Assembly: GCF_001445575.1 (NCBI RefSeq)
Contig: NZ_CP013200.1
Location: 2,604,001 to 2,668,000, forward strand
From: Arthrobacter alpinus
Lineage (GTDB): Bacteria > Actinomycetota > Actinomycetes > Actinomycetales > Micrococcaceae
Direction: 5' to 3'
DNA: 64,000 nt
The notes beneath the pieces were generated by a model. It was not told where the DNA came from. It made no database searches and saw only the letters and a program-made list of their open reading frames with translations. Positions 26,926 to 35,019 of this stretch are shown one piece after another (the stretch's first letter is position 1; each line of letters begins with the position of its first letter). Both the position numbers and the translations under genes were made by a program.

Positions 26926-27988
26926 TCTTACCCCCAAGTTGAACGACCAGTGATGACCGTAGACAAACGCTAGCACAATGCTGGCAAAGCGAGTGGTAGG
27001 CGTCCCGCCAAATTCTCAGTTATCAGCTCCTACATGTGACAGTGCATGCATGTCAATTTTGGATATTTATGGACTTTAGCCTAACGATGCTGTCGATTTT
27101 ATGGGTGTACGTTGAGCTCTAATTGCCCGGTAGGACCTAGGGGGCCCGCTGGGCTGATACGCCCAGGTTGCCGGGAGGGTGGGCATTTCCGGGACGACCT
27201 AGGATTGCGAGAATGCGACCATGGCAGGACGGACAATGTTGCACTTCTTGGAAGACTTTTGACCGGCGCTTTGACTCAGGGACTCTCTTGACCCAGGCGG
27301 CCGCTCAGTAATTGGGTACGTTCCCCCTGGTTATGGAGGTTATGTTCGGGTACTTATCCCGTGCTTGTGGATCGATTGGACGGGCCTCAGGAACGAATCC
27401 GGCGGAGTACTGCCGCCGCATCCGTGGGCGCCCCGGTCTACGAGTGGATGCGGTGGGGCGAGACAGTTAGTGCTGCTGCTGAGGGCCATCTTCCTGAACG
27501 GTGGTTGGTAACCATCGCTGGGGGATCTAGACCCCACGGTAACGACCGTCTTAGCTGGAGTGCTTGCCCAACATACGCAATCACCAGAATCCTGCTATTT
27601 CGCCAGCTGGTAAGGGTATGGCGGGCCTGCCCGGCGGGAAGACGCACGCGTTACCTTGCCTCCTGATCGACAGATGGATATCTATTCCGGAAGCATTGAG
27701 TCGGGTATTCAGAGTGTTGATGCCAGCTCAAGTGGGCGCCGGCGGTTGCGGTGGTGGCCCGAAGGTCATGCATGGTGGGTCGGCCAGAACATATGCACGA
27801 AGCGTTTTTGTTGCGGCTAACTCAGAATGCATCAAGGCACTTCTCTCCGACCCCGAACTCGATGTCTATGCCATACGGATGACAGATGCCGTCCTTCCCG
27901 AGGAATTCTGAGCTTAAATTTCAGGACTCCCGTGTCACGGGTGATTACCGCCCCTTGCGGCCGAGGATGGGGCTAGCGTAGGCGACGG
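26926..27988. other. Gene-poor stretch with a possible coding remnant
   Basis: About 1 kb without a secure gene. On the plus strand, 27720-27911 encodes a peptide ending ARTYARSVFVAANSECIKALLSDPELDVYAIRMTDAVLPEEF, which has plausible protein character and may be the 3' end of a lost gene. The other short frames here overlap in both directions and look random. Confidence 0.4.
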
Positions 27989-29515
27989 TTATTCTGGTGG
28001 CCTGTTTTCGTCCGGATTCTGGGGCTGGAGTGTGGTTGGTTTGCCATGGTCCCCTGGTGCGTAGCCGGCCCAGGGCGATCCGGCTTCTGCGGCGAATCTG
28101 GTGGTGCTGGTGTGGTGGTAGCCAAGTGCCTGGGCCAGGACAGGGGCCGGGACCTGGAACACCAAGTGTCGTAGTGCGGAGGTTCGTCCACGTTGGGGTG
28201 GGATGCCTTGTTTGTGCAGGAAGGCCCGGAGGGTGACCGGGTGAATGGGTTGACCGGCGCGTTGTCCGGGGAATAGCCAGTGGGATCCTGGGTTGGTTGC
28301 CGCGTCCAGGTTGATGCGGTTTGTCAGGTAGTCCTGCAGGAGCCGGGCCACCGGGACAGGTACCGGTGTAGGCGGATCGCCGAAACGGATTGTCGTGGTG
28401 CCGCCGTTAACGATTATGTCGCTGATCGTGAGCCTAACGATGCGTGTTGCCGGTTGGGCGTAGAGCAGGACCAACAGGCCCGCTATTCTGGCGTGCAGCG
28501 GGATGCTCTCCTCGGTGAGGAGGCGTTGGATGGCGCTGATTCTGTGGTGTTGACTCATCGGCGCCTGGGGCGTTGTTTGACGGGAATGGATGGTCAGGGC
28601 GGGCATATTGCTGGTGTTCATGCACCAGGTCAGGAAGGCGTGGGATGCCCGGCGCGTGAAGTAATTCTCGCTTTGCCAGGCGTCCAGATCGGCTTGCCCG
28701 GTGTCGTTGACAGCTGTGCCACGGCGTGTGAGCCAGGTCAGGAACGCCACGGCCTGGATCTGTTGCTCGTGGGCTTCCCGGGCTGTCGAATCGCCCAGCG
28801 GGGCTTTGGCTGCTTTGGCCCGTAGTTTGCGCAGTTGGTGCCAGGTGGCGAAACGCCGCAGCAGTTTGGCGTGTTCGGGATTGGCAATGGCTCCAAGATG
28901 GGTCTCCAGCCATCGTTCAAAGAGAAGGAGTTGCCTGTCTTTGAGGGGCAAGACGCCGCTTTGCATGAGCAGATCGCGAAGGTAGGCAGCCGTTCTCCAA
29001 TTGGGCAGTTGCTGGAATGCTTCATGGGTCAGGGCTAGTCGCCCGGCGGCAAGATCTCTAAGCATCGTGCTGGGCTGGGCACTTTGGAGCCAGCTCAGCC
29101 CCAAGACAGGCTTCGACATAGTCCGCAACTGATCAAACAGCGGGATCAGCGGTGGATGGATCCGGCCGGTCCCATCATCGAGCAGTGAGCGCAGACGGTC
29201 AGTGAGGGTGCAACGTTCGCACAGTCTTCCACCGAGTAAACGTCCCTCAAAATGGCAACGGTCACAGAAGAAATCGCGGGTAATTCCTGCACAATCCCGG
29301 CAAACGGGCGCGCCAGCGCTGTCCCGGCCCGGCAACAGACGCTCCGTACCGCAGCCGGGGCAGGGACCGTAGGTGCGAGTGGCCTTATCCAAGCAGTTCC
29401 GACAGATTGGCCCATCTGACCAGTTCGCTGCCTTGGCAGCCTGTCGGCCACAGCGAGCACATGTGCGTACATGCCACCGCTCATACTTTTCACGGCTATC
29501 GTAGGCCGGGCTCAC
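27989..29515 (-). CDS. Zinc-ribbon tyrosine-recombinase-like protein (third gene of a recombinase trio)
   Basis: 508 aa from the GTG at 29515, which overlaps the stop of the preceding gene as GTGA. Residues of about 15-100 hold four Cys-x2-Cys pairs (CARCGRQA, CRNCLDK, CPGCGTE, CRDCAG, CDRCHFEG, CERCTL), i.e. tandem zinc ribbons. The C-terminal half has a phage-integrase fold (HARIAGLLVLLYAQPATRIVRLTISDI). However, the usual HxxR is SALR and the Tyr position in GYHHTSTTRFA appears to be Phe. It is probably not catalytically competent and may direct the active recombinase. Confidence 0.75.
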   Translation of the reverse strand: MSPAYDSREKYERWHVRTCARCGRQAAKAANWSDGPICRNCLDKATRTYGPCPGCGTERLLPGRDSAGAPVCRDCAGITRDFFCDRCHFEGRLLGGRLCERCTLTDRLRSLLDDGTGRIHPPLIPLFDQLRTMSKPVLGLSWLQSAQPSTMLRDLAAGRLALTHEAFQQLPNWRTAAYLRDLLMQSGVLPLKDRQLLLFERWLETHLGAIANPEHAKLLRRFATWHQLRKLRAKAAKAPLGDSTAREAHEQQIQAVAFLTWLTRRGTAVNDTGQADLDAWQSENYFTRRASHAFLTWCMNTSNMPALTIHSRQTTPQAPMSQHHRISAIQRLLTEESIPLHARIAGLLVLLYAQPATRIVRLTISDIIVNGGTTTIRFGDPPTPVPVPVARLLQDYLTNRINLDAATNPGSHWLFPGQRAGQPIHPVTLRAFLHKQGIPPQRGRTSALRHLVFQVPAPVLAQALGYHHTSTTRFAAEAGSPWAGYAPGDHGKPTTLQPQNPDENRPPE

Positions 29516-29844
29516 CGTTCGGGGGTGATCCTGGCACGCTTGGGCCTGATAGTGGCGGCGAGGTCCACGACCTCGGCACCACCGGATGCCGTGCGGTGCG
29601 GAGCCACGGCCTCTGCCCGGGTGGCGATCAGCTCTGCAGCTGTCACATCTAGGATGTCGCAGAGCGCGGCAAGAACAGGAAGAGAGAGCCGTTCCGGGAC
29701 CTGGGTGACCAGCCGCCAGACCTGCACCGAGGACAGCTCGATGCCGCGCTGAAGTAGCAGCGGGGATAGATCGGTGGCGGTGAAAATTCCCCGGGTGGCC
29801 ATGACTTCCCGCAGTCTCCATTGGTAACTTACCTGGCGTTTCAC
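29512..29844 (-). CDS. Small helix-turn-helix protein (second gene of the recombinase trio)
   Basis: 110 aa from the GTG at 29844; that G is the last base of the TAG stop of the upstream integrase, so the genes are translationally coupled. The N-terminal ~75 residues (YQWRLREVMATRGIFTATDLSPLLLQRGIELSSVQVWRLVTQVPERLSLPVLAALCDILDVTAAELI) form an XRE/Cro-type HTH domain. It could bind the recombination site or the operon promoter. Confidence 0.8.
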   Translation of the reverse strand: MKRQVSYQWRLREVMATRGIFTATDLSPLLLQRGIELSSVQVWRLVTQVPERLSLPVLAALCDILDVTAAELIATRAEAVAPHRTASGGAEVVDLAATIRPKRARITPER

Positions 29845-30962
29845 TACGGTTTCCTTTCCAGCTGCAGGGCAGCAGTAAGTGTGGCGTCTAGAGCACGACG
29901 GAGCGTTCTGGTGCGGAAGTCGGACGAGACACAGGTGTAGATCGAGGTCGTGGAGGCGTGTTCGTGTCCGACTTGCTCCTGAACGAACCTCGCATCCCAA
30001 CCGTCCTCGATCAAGTGCGTGACGTAGGAGCGCCGAAAGGAATGGAAATCCAGACCCTTATCTAGGCCAAGACTGTCCCGATAGGCACCGAAGCGGGTAT
30101 TCATCTGGGTAAATCCGACCCGTGGGGAACGTTCCGAAGGCCACAGCGCCCCGGAGTCGGCCGTGGAGAACAAGGGACGGACCTCTTCAGTCCACTGTTG
30201 CAGGATCTCCACCGACCAGTCAAAGACCGTCAGCACGCTGCGGCGCTTGGGTGGGGATCCCTTCATGGCCTTGCCGTGGCGGATGTAGAGGACACCGTAG
30301 TCCCCGAACTCCGGGCCCCGGGGGTTGCGGCCAAAATCGACAACATCAAGCATCCTCGCCTCGTTGCGGCGCAGCCCGAAGGCGTAGGCAGTCTTGAAAA
30401 GCATCGCGTCACGGAACGCCGGCATCCAGCCCTTGCGTCCACGACCGCGCACCCGCCCAACCTGTTCATCGGCATAATCGAAGAACGCCTGCAGCTCATC
30501 GCGGGTGAAGGCACGCTTGATCGGGCCAGATTCGGCTTCCTGAACATGCACGGCTGCGTTCCACTCGTGGATCACCTGCACCGGGTGGGTGCCGAAGCGC
30601 TCCTGGCACATGGCAGCCCATCCATAGCCCGGGTCGGTCACGAACCCGCAGAAAGCGCGAAGGGTCCCCTGGTAGGTCCGCAACGTGGAGTGATGCAGGT
30701 TCCGGACCGACCGCAAATCGCCCATCCACTCATCAACCATCTGCGGCGTCCAAGACCACGGGAAAGCGTCGGCGTGGAGGACAAACGCCCGCACCGCCTT
30801 CTCACGGCCCTCGATCGTGGAGAACGCCAGGTTGCGGGCCAACTGCTGGTTGCGCCAGCCGTCAAGCATGGCCGTAAAGACCTGCTCCTCTGGCCGCAAC
30901 AAGGGCAGATCACTGATCAGATGCAAACCCACAGCCCCCGGCGCAAAGCTGTTCCCAACCAT
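29844..30962 (-). CDS. Tyrosine-type site-specific recombinase (first gene of the trio)
   Basis: 372 aa with an N-terminal SAM-like core-binding domain (residues about 25-140: EQVFTAMLDGWRNQQLARNLAFSTIEGREKAVRAFVLH) and a C-terminal catalytic domain. Arg I is in AYAFGLRRNEARML; the Lys beta-hairpin in YIRHGKAMKG; HxxR in FHSFRRSYVTHLI; GHEHASTTSIYTCVS holds the terminal His and the nucleophilic Tyr. All catalytic residues are present, so it should be active. Its operon (recombinase, HTH, zinc-ribbon recombinase-like) recalls Tn554-like and RIT-like multi-gene recombinase elements but has a different gene set. Confidence 0.88.
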   Translation of the reverse strand: MVGNSFAPGAVGLHLISDLPLLRPEEQVFTAMLDGWRNQQLARNLAFSTIEGREKAVRAFVLHADAFPWSWTPQMVDEWMGDLRSVRNLHHSTLRTYQGTLRAFCGFVTDPGYGWAAMCQERFGTHPVQVIHEWNAAVHVQEAESGPIKRAFTRDELQAFFDYADEQVGRVRGRGRKGWMPAFRDAMLFKTAYAFGLRRNEARMLDVVDFGRNPRGPEFGDYGVLYIRHGKAMKGSPPKRRSVLTVFDWSVEILQQWTEEVRPLFSTADSGALWPSERSPRVGFTQMNTRFGAYRDSLGLDKGLDFHSFRRSYVTHLIEDGWDARFVQEQVGHEHASTTSIYTCVSSDFRTRTLRRALDATLTAALQLERKP

Positions 30963-30988
30963 CCAAAACCACCTCCCTCCACCACTTA

Positions 30989-31017
30989 CATCCGATGAAC
31001 ATATCTTTCATCAGATG
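30989..31017. promoter_or_regulatory. Inverted repeat upstream of the recombinase trio
   Basis: CATCCGATGAA (30989-30999) and TTCATCAGATG (31007-31017) are inverted repeats with one mismatch and a 7-base spacer, 26 bases before the recombinase start codon. It could be the operator of the HTH protein or a recombinase core site. The next 390 bases up to 31406 hold no gene that I can support. Confidence 0.5.
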
Positions 31018-31406
31018 CAATCTGATTGCAAGGGTGCAGGTCACAAGGCTTTCCACCGCCACGCGGACTCCGAACCGAGACGCCCACCAGAAGGAATCCA
31101 GACCTGAAATACGGCTCTGACCTGCATCAATGCCGACGAATCTCGAATCTTTCCAACTAACCGCAATAGACCACCAGATGAAATTGCGGCCAGAATCAGA
31201 AAACGGAAAAAATCGTACGATAGGGGCGCGTGGAGCCAGGTACCCACTGAACTGCGGCTTGCCAATAGAAGCCACCCCAGGCCGGCCCGCAGCGGGAACG
31301 CTATCTGGGACGGTTGCCGAGAATGCAAGCCCATTGGGAGGGAAGCACTGTTTTCGTTTGGAATATTCACTATTGCACGTGCCGGTCCGACAAGTATCGT
31401 GAGCAC

Positions 31407-31952
31407 ATGGACGAAGCCGTGAACATGAAGCTTGTGCCAAGCCCGGAGAAGCTCGTGGCTTTGATCGACGAAATCGTGACATCGGGTTGGCCCGACAGAG
31501 ACGATGATCAAGCCGACTATCTTCTGCGGCTGGGATTTCACCAGGGTGAAGGCCAAGAGGGGTTCCGCAAGGGGTACGGCTACTCACCGGGCCCTGATTC
31601 TGCGGCAGACCTGGGAGGCGAACTCCTCAGTGATGGCTTGGCTGTCACCGACGCGTCTTGGTCGTCGTACAAAGGCGAGCTCTTCTCCATTGGCTTCTTT
31701 GTTTACGACGTACGAGATAGCCACGACACGGGTGCGGTCCTCGGATATCGATTCATCTACTCCCAGCTCCTTGCTCGGTATGGACAGCCATCGGACGCGA
31801 CTGTCCGTCCATTCGACGAGGCGACCTCATATTGGGAAGTAGACGGAACGGGTATAGAGATGTACTGCTACACCAAACCATTCCCTCTACTGCAGCTCGG
31901 TTTCAGCCATGTATCGCGGAATGCAGCTTACGAAGCACGCCTGACGGAGTAG
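31407..31952 (+). CDS. Hypothetical protein, possibly DUF6301/immunity-like
   Basis: 181 aa from the ATG at 31407 (MDEAVNMKLVPSPEKLVALID); Met at 31425 is an alternative. Acidic, soluble, no signal peptide. It has the look of small actinobacterial orphan or immunity proteins (SGWPDRDDDQADYLLRLGF..., SYWEVDGTGIEMYCYTKPFPLLQLGFSH). DUF6301 is my best guess but is not secure. No toxin gene is next to it. Confidence 0.6.
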   Translation: MDEAVNMKLVPSPEKLVALIDEIVTSGWPDRDDDQADYLLRLGFHQGEGQEGFRKGYGYSPGPDSAADLGGELLSDGLAVTDASWSSYKGELFSIGFFVYDVRDSHDTGAVLGYRFIYSQLLARYGQPSDATVRPFDEATSYWEVDGTGIEMYCYTKPFPLLQLGFSHVSRNAAYEARLTE

Positions 31953-32066
31953 CGCCGGTATTCGCACCGGCCTCAGATCTCAGTAGCTGCCAAGTCTGCC
32001 CGTAGGCGGAACGCTTTGCGGGACGATGTATATCGTCCGCTGGTAGGGAGGCTGTAGGATCCGAAT

Positions 32067-32288
32067 ATGGCAAGGTCAGGCTTCTTTAAGAATGATTTCC
32101 CTCGCATCTGGTATCTAGTATTAGGGATTGTCTTGGGCACAAGCGCCCTGTTCAATCCTGCTTCGCAACCGGTCTGGGTGGCCCTAAAGGTGACTCTCGT
32201 TGTCCTGTGTTTCGGTTTCGCTCTCGCAAATCTAATCGGCTTACTTCTCCGTCGGCGTCGTCCCTCACGAACTAACGAGCCAGACTAA
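32067..32288 (+). CDS. Small two-helix membrane protein, hypothetical
   Basis: 73 aa with two predicted membrane helices (residues 14-33 and 36-61) and a basic C-terminal tail (LLRRRRPSRTNEPD). No known family. It follows the previous gene by 114 bp. Confidence 0.6.
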   Translation: MARSGFFKNDFPRIWYLVLGIVLGTSALFNPASQPVWVALKVTLVVLCFGFALANLIGLLLRRRRPSRTNEPD

Positions 32289-32344
32289 AAACGGCATCCG
32301 TTCCCATGCCATCGTCGCGAGAAGGGATTCGGCAATGGCCGGGT

Positions 32345-32542
32345 TTAAGCTTCCGGTGGGACGGTGGGGAGCGCCAAATCATCGGGTCCAGGACGTGAAA
32401 AAGCAGCGTCAACTCGTTCGGCAAGGGAACGTTTTACGAACTTCTTGCGGAACTGAGCAGGGTTGATCACGTTGCTTGGGTCGACGCAGCCCGCGTCCTC
32501 CGGGAGGCATCCAGGAGTGGTCTCCGTTGTTGGTGTTGGCAT
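32345..32542 (-). CDS. Short hypothetical protein after the cupredoxin gene
   Basis: 65 aa. Its ATG lies three bases after the cupredoxin stop (TAAGGAATG), so translational coupling is likely. The sequence is Pro/Asp-rich with two cysteines (PGCLPEDAGC) near the start and a charged helix (FRKKFVKRSLAERVDAAF). No family recognised; it could be the end of a longer lost gene. Confidence 0.45.
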   Translation of the reverse strand: MPTPTTETTPGCLPEDAGCVDPSNVINPAQFRKKFVKRSLAERVDAAFSRPGPDDLALPTVPPEA

Positions 32543-32545
32543 TCC

Positions 32546-33111
32546 TTATGTGACAGTCAGCTGCGTGTACATGCCAGCCTCGTAATGGCCGGGCTGGTTG
32601 CAAGCCAGTTCATAGCGGCCTGGTGGAAGGTACACCGTGACCCAGCTGGAGCTTCCGGGGAGAATGCCTTCACCCTCACCTTGAGCGCAGGTTGAGGCGG
32701 CTGCCCCGAGGCTGCCGGCCTCATTGATCTTCCCGTCTGCGCCAATGACGAGTGTTCCAGCGACTTGAGTGTCGGGCAGCGTCAGGATGACCATTTCGTG
32801 CGTGAAACGACCGGCATTGGTGACCAAGAAGGACACCTGCCCGTGCTGGACGGTAGCTCGGTCTGCGGTCAGGCGCATACCGCCCACCCCCTGGAACCGC
32901 CCATCATCGGGCCACCCATATCCGTTGCCGTGACACTAACGAGCGTCCCCGTCAATGCGGGAACCGAGCATCGGACGGCGCCCTGGAATCCATTGCCACC
33001 AGGATTTGGGCCGATGCCCGTGAGTACAATGACGACCAGGGAAGCGCCGGTCAGGACCAGGGTGGCGAGGATCCCCAGTAGGACGATGGCCTTGCTCGAC
33101 AGCCTGTTCAT
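32546..33111 (-). pseudogene. Membrane-anchored cupredoxin (blue-copper-like) protein, one-base frameshift
   Basis: An N-terminal anchor (KAIVLLGILATLVLTGASLVVIVLTGIG) leads to a cupredoxin domain. The first frame ends in GSRGWAVCA-stop. Adding one C to the run of five C at 32887-32891 joins it to VGGMRLTADRATVQHGQVSFLVTNAGRFTHEMVIL. The domain keeps likely copper ligands: His in FTHEMV, Cys in LACNQPGHYEAGM, His in PGHYE and Met in AGM. This is the plastocyanin/azurin-like pattern (CxxxxH xxxxM). The frameshift may be a sequencing error. The ATG overlaps the stop of the SHOCT gene. Confidence 0.75.
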
Positions 33112-33359
33112 GTGCGGCGCCTCAAGGCGGTCCGCCGGGCGTTGAGTTCAGTTTCATCGATCTCGCCGCGAGCGAAACGTTCGTTGAGGATGCGTTCTGC
33201 GTCATCGGGCACGTGACCGTAGGAGCGGCCCCCACTTGGTTCGTGGTTGCTGCGAACCAGAAGGACCACGACAGTGACCACGGCGCCCCAAAACAACAAC
33301 ATCATTAGGGCCATGGCGATCCATCCGGTGATCCCGTTTCCATCCCAGCCGTACATCAT
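33108..33359 (-). CDS. SHOCT-domain membrane protein
   Basis: 83 aa from the ATG at 33359 (MMYGWDGNG). One membrane helix (WIAMALMMLLFWGAVVTVVVLLV) is followed by a SHOCT motif at the C-terminus (DDAERILNERFARGEIDETELNARRTAL). The stop overlaps the cupredoxin start (ATGA), so the two are an operon. Small SHOCT proteins often accompany copper or redox genes in actinobacteria. Confidence 0.8.
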   Translation of the reverse strand: MMYGWDGNGITGWIAMALMMLLFWGAVVTVVVLLVRSNHEPSGGRSYGHVPDDAERILNERFARGEIDETELNARRTALRRRT

Positions 33360-33581
33360 GGTCAACTCTCCCTTTCTTCCAGTGTTGCCTGCGTGTTGAA
33401 CAACAGGCAGAGGCTTTGGTCCCGGCACTCAAGGTTGCAAGGCTCAGATTCAGTCAGAAAAGCGGCCGCTGGGATTCCCATGAAACGGGACTGCGACAAC
33501 CGCCCAATGAAGTTAACAGTCACGGTCCCGGATGTCAGCGAGAATAGTTGCCCTTTGGCCGCCGAAAGCGTCAGACCATCC

Positions 33582-33705
33582 CTAAAAAGCATCGCCTATA
33601 TGCTTGAGCAAACTGTCCCGTAAGCCGGTACGGAACTGGCCAGTCGGATCGCCCAATGCATCAAAAGCAACGAGATCAAGAAGGCTGTCCGCTGGGGAAC
33701 GCTTA
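33582..33705 (-). pseudogene. Remnant of an unrecognised gene (copy 2, related to 23840-24008)
   Basis: Read leftward it gives RSPADSLLDLVAFDALGDPTGQFRTGLRDSLLKHIGDAF-stop. This matches the fragment near 23.9 kb in protein and DNA. It begins 30 bases from the grpB-like stop, so its 5' part was lost at that junction. Confidence 0.5.
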
Positions 33706-33734
33706 GCGGGGCAGTGTGCCCCTTCTGGTCGTTC

Positions 33735-34346
33735 CTAGGCCTTGAGTAGACCTGTAGCAATGAACGCTTTACGGTAAATTGCTTTGATGACGAGTTCCTT
33801 GCCGGCGTTGTATTGCATGGAATGTTCGCCGGCAGCCCGTGACAAAGCTGCCGCCTCACGCTTGGTATCTGCGTAGAGAACGCGATCGTCGGGATTGGCG
33901 CGAAGCCAGTCGCGGAAGATGCGATGCTTGATTACCTCGGGACTGTCATAGCCAAAAACGTGCAGATGGCAGGCTGGCTCCAAGAGGCGCAGTACGCGAT
34001 GTCCAAACCACCAAGGCTCCCGAACCCTTAGTTCGAAGCCTGCACGTTCGAGTGCTGAAACGTATGGCGCCTCATCGTTGGGGTCGGCGACGATCAGGTC
34101 AATGTCGATAATCGGTTTGGCGGGGAGGCCTGGTACGGAGGTCGAACCAACATGTTCGATGACCAGTGCGCGCCAGCCCAGAGCATCCTCGATCTTCCTG
34201 GCGAGCAATTGGAATTGCCCGGGCCATGCATCACTCGAATCGACTATGTCGAAACTCAGTGATGGTCCGGCGCCAGGAACATAGGGGGATTGCCCTTCTG
34301 GCACGGGTGGGTCGTGAAACGTCACAATGTCGTTGAGGTGTGGCAT
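33735..34346 (-). CDS. GrpB family protein (nucleotidyltransferase-like)
   Basis: 203 aa from the ATG at 34346 (MPHLNDIVTF); the longer frame upstream is not conserved. The GrpB signature is clear: ALVIEHVGSTSVPGLPAKPIIDIDLIVAD, with the metal-binding Asp pair of a nucleotidyltransferase fold, and FRDWLRANPDDRVLYADTKREAA. The family is found alone or fused to dephospho-CoA kinase; its substrate is uncertain. Confidence 0.88.
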   Translation of the reverse strand: MPHLNDIVTFHDPPVPEGQSPYVPGAGPSLSFDIVDSSDAWPGQFQLLARKIEDALGWRALVIEHVGSTSVPGLPAKPIIDIDLIVADPNDEAPYVSALERAGFELRVREPWWFGHRVLRLLEPACHLHVFGYDSPEVIKHRIFRDWLRANPDDRVLYADTKREAAALSRAAGEHSMQYNAGKELVIKAIYRKAFIATGLLKA

Positions 34347-34644
34347 GGCCCTATTCTCACGGATCCTTACGGCGTCGGAGCTCTGCAACACTCTCCCTGT
34401 GGCAGATAGTCCCATGAGCCGAAGCCTTACGGGTCCGCAAATCACCCTATGCTTGGCACCGTCGGCGTCACGGCGACAGCTTTGGCGGTGTGCGCGCGAA
34501 TCCTGGCCTGCGCCACTGTGTATCGCAGCAGCAAATGGCGGATTTTTCGAAGCCTCAAAGGTCCCGGCATGGCCGTTGGCTGTTCGGCCCACAATCCGGT
34601 CCGAAAGTCGACTATGTAGAATAGAACCGAGAAAAGGGTAGAGC
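34347..34644. other. Intergenic stretch without recognised features
   Basis: About 300 bases. A TATGTAGAAT sequence near 34614 could serve as -10 region for the small membrane protein that follows. I see nothing else. Confidence 0.35.
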
Positions 34645-34650
34645 GTGGTC

Positions 34651-34887
34651 ATGGAAAACAACGTCGCCGTAGGGCTGAGTGTCACTGTGATAGCGATTGC
34701 CGTTTTGGCGGTCCTAGACGCCTGGGTCTACCTCGATGCGCGATCACAGGCGCAGAAGAACCATCCGGTCTCCGTCCAAATAGGCAGCCTTGTCATTGAG
34801 GAACCCCGAGCTTGGTTCACGTTCTGCGTGGTGCTGTTCGCGTTCTTCTTCCCGCTCTACCTGGTAGCACGACGCACGAAGGCCTAG
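34651..34887 (+). CDS. Small two-helix membrane protein, hypothetical
   Basis: 78 aa from the ATG at 34651, with a GTG at 34645 as alternative. Two predicted helices flank a conserved-looking loop (LDARSQAQKNHPVSVQIGSLVIEEPRAWF). The layout (helix, YLDARxxG, loop, helix) resembles small bacterial membrane proteins of unknown role. Confidence 0.65.
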   Translation: MENNVAVGLSVTVIAIAVLAVLDAWVYLDARSQAQKNHPVSVQIGSLVIEEPRAWFTFCVVLFAFFFPLYLVARRTKA

Positions 34888-35019
34888 CGCTTCCACAGAG
34901 CGATATGAGCCTCGCTCCCGGGACCAACCCCAGTGAGGCCACGGTCTGAGGTGGGAGAGGATTGTGCCCGCAAGCCGAACCTTCGTGGGGAATACATGTG
35001 GGGAGGCGCCCGGGAGTGC

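Noticed and set aside
29516..29821. N-terminal 100 residues of the longest frame for the zinc-ribbon recombinase-like protein
   Set aside because: This part overlaps the HTH gene in another frame; the GTG at 29515 with GTGA overlap is a better start.
23162..33705. A complete Tn402-like transposon from 23.16 kb rightward
   Set aside because: No tniA, tniB, tniQ or resolvase gene and no second terminal repeat could be found.
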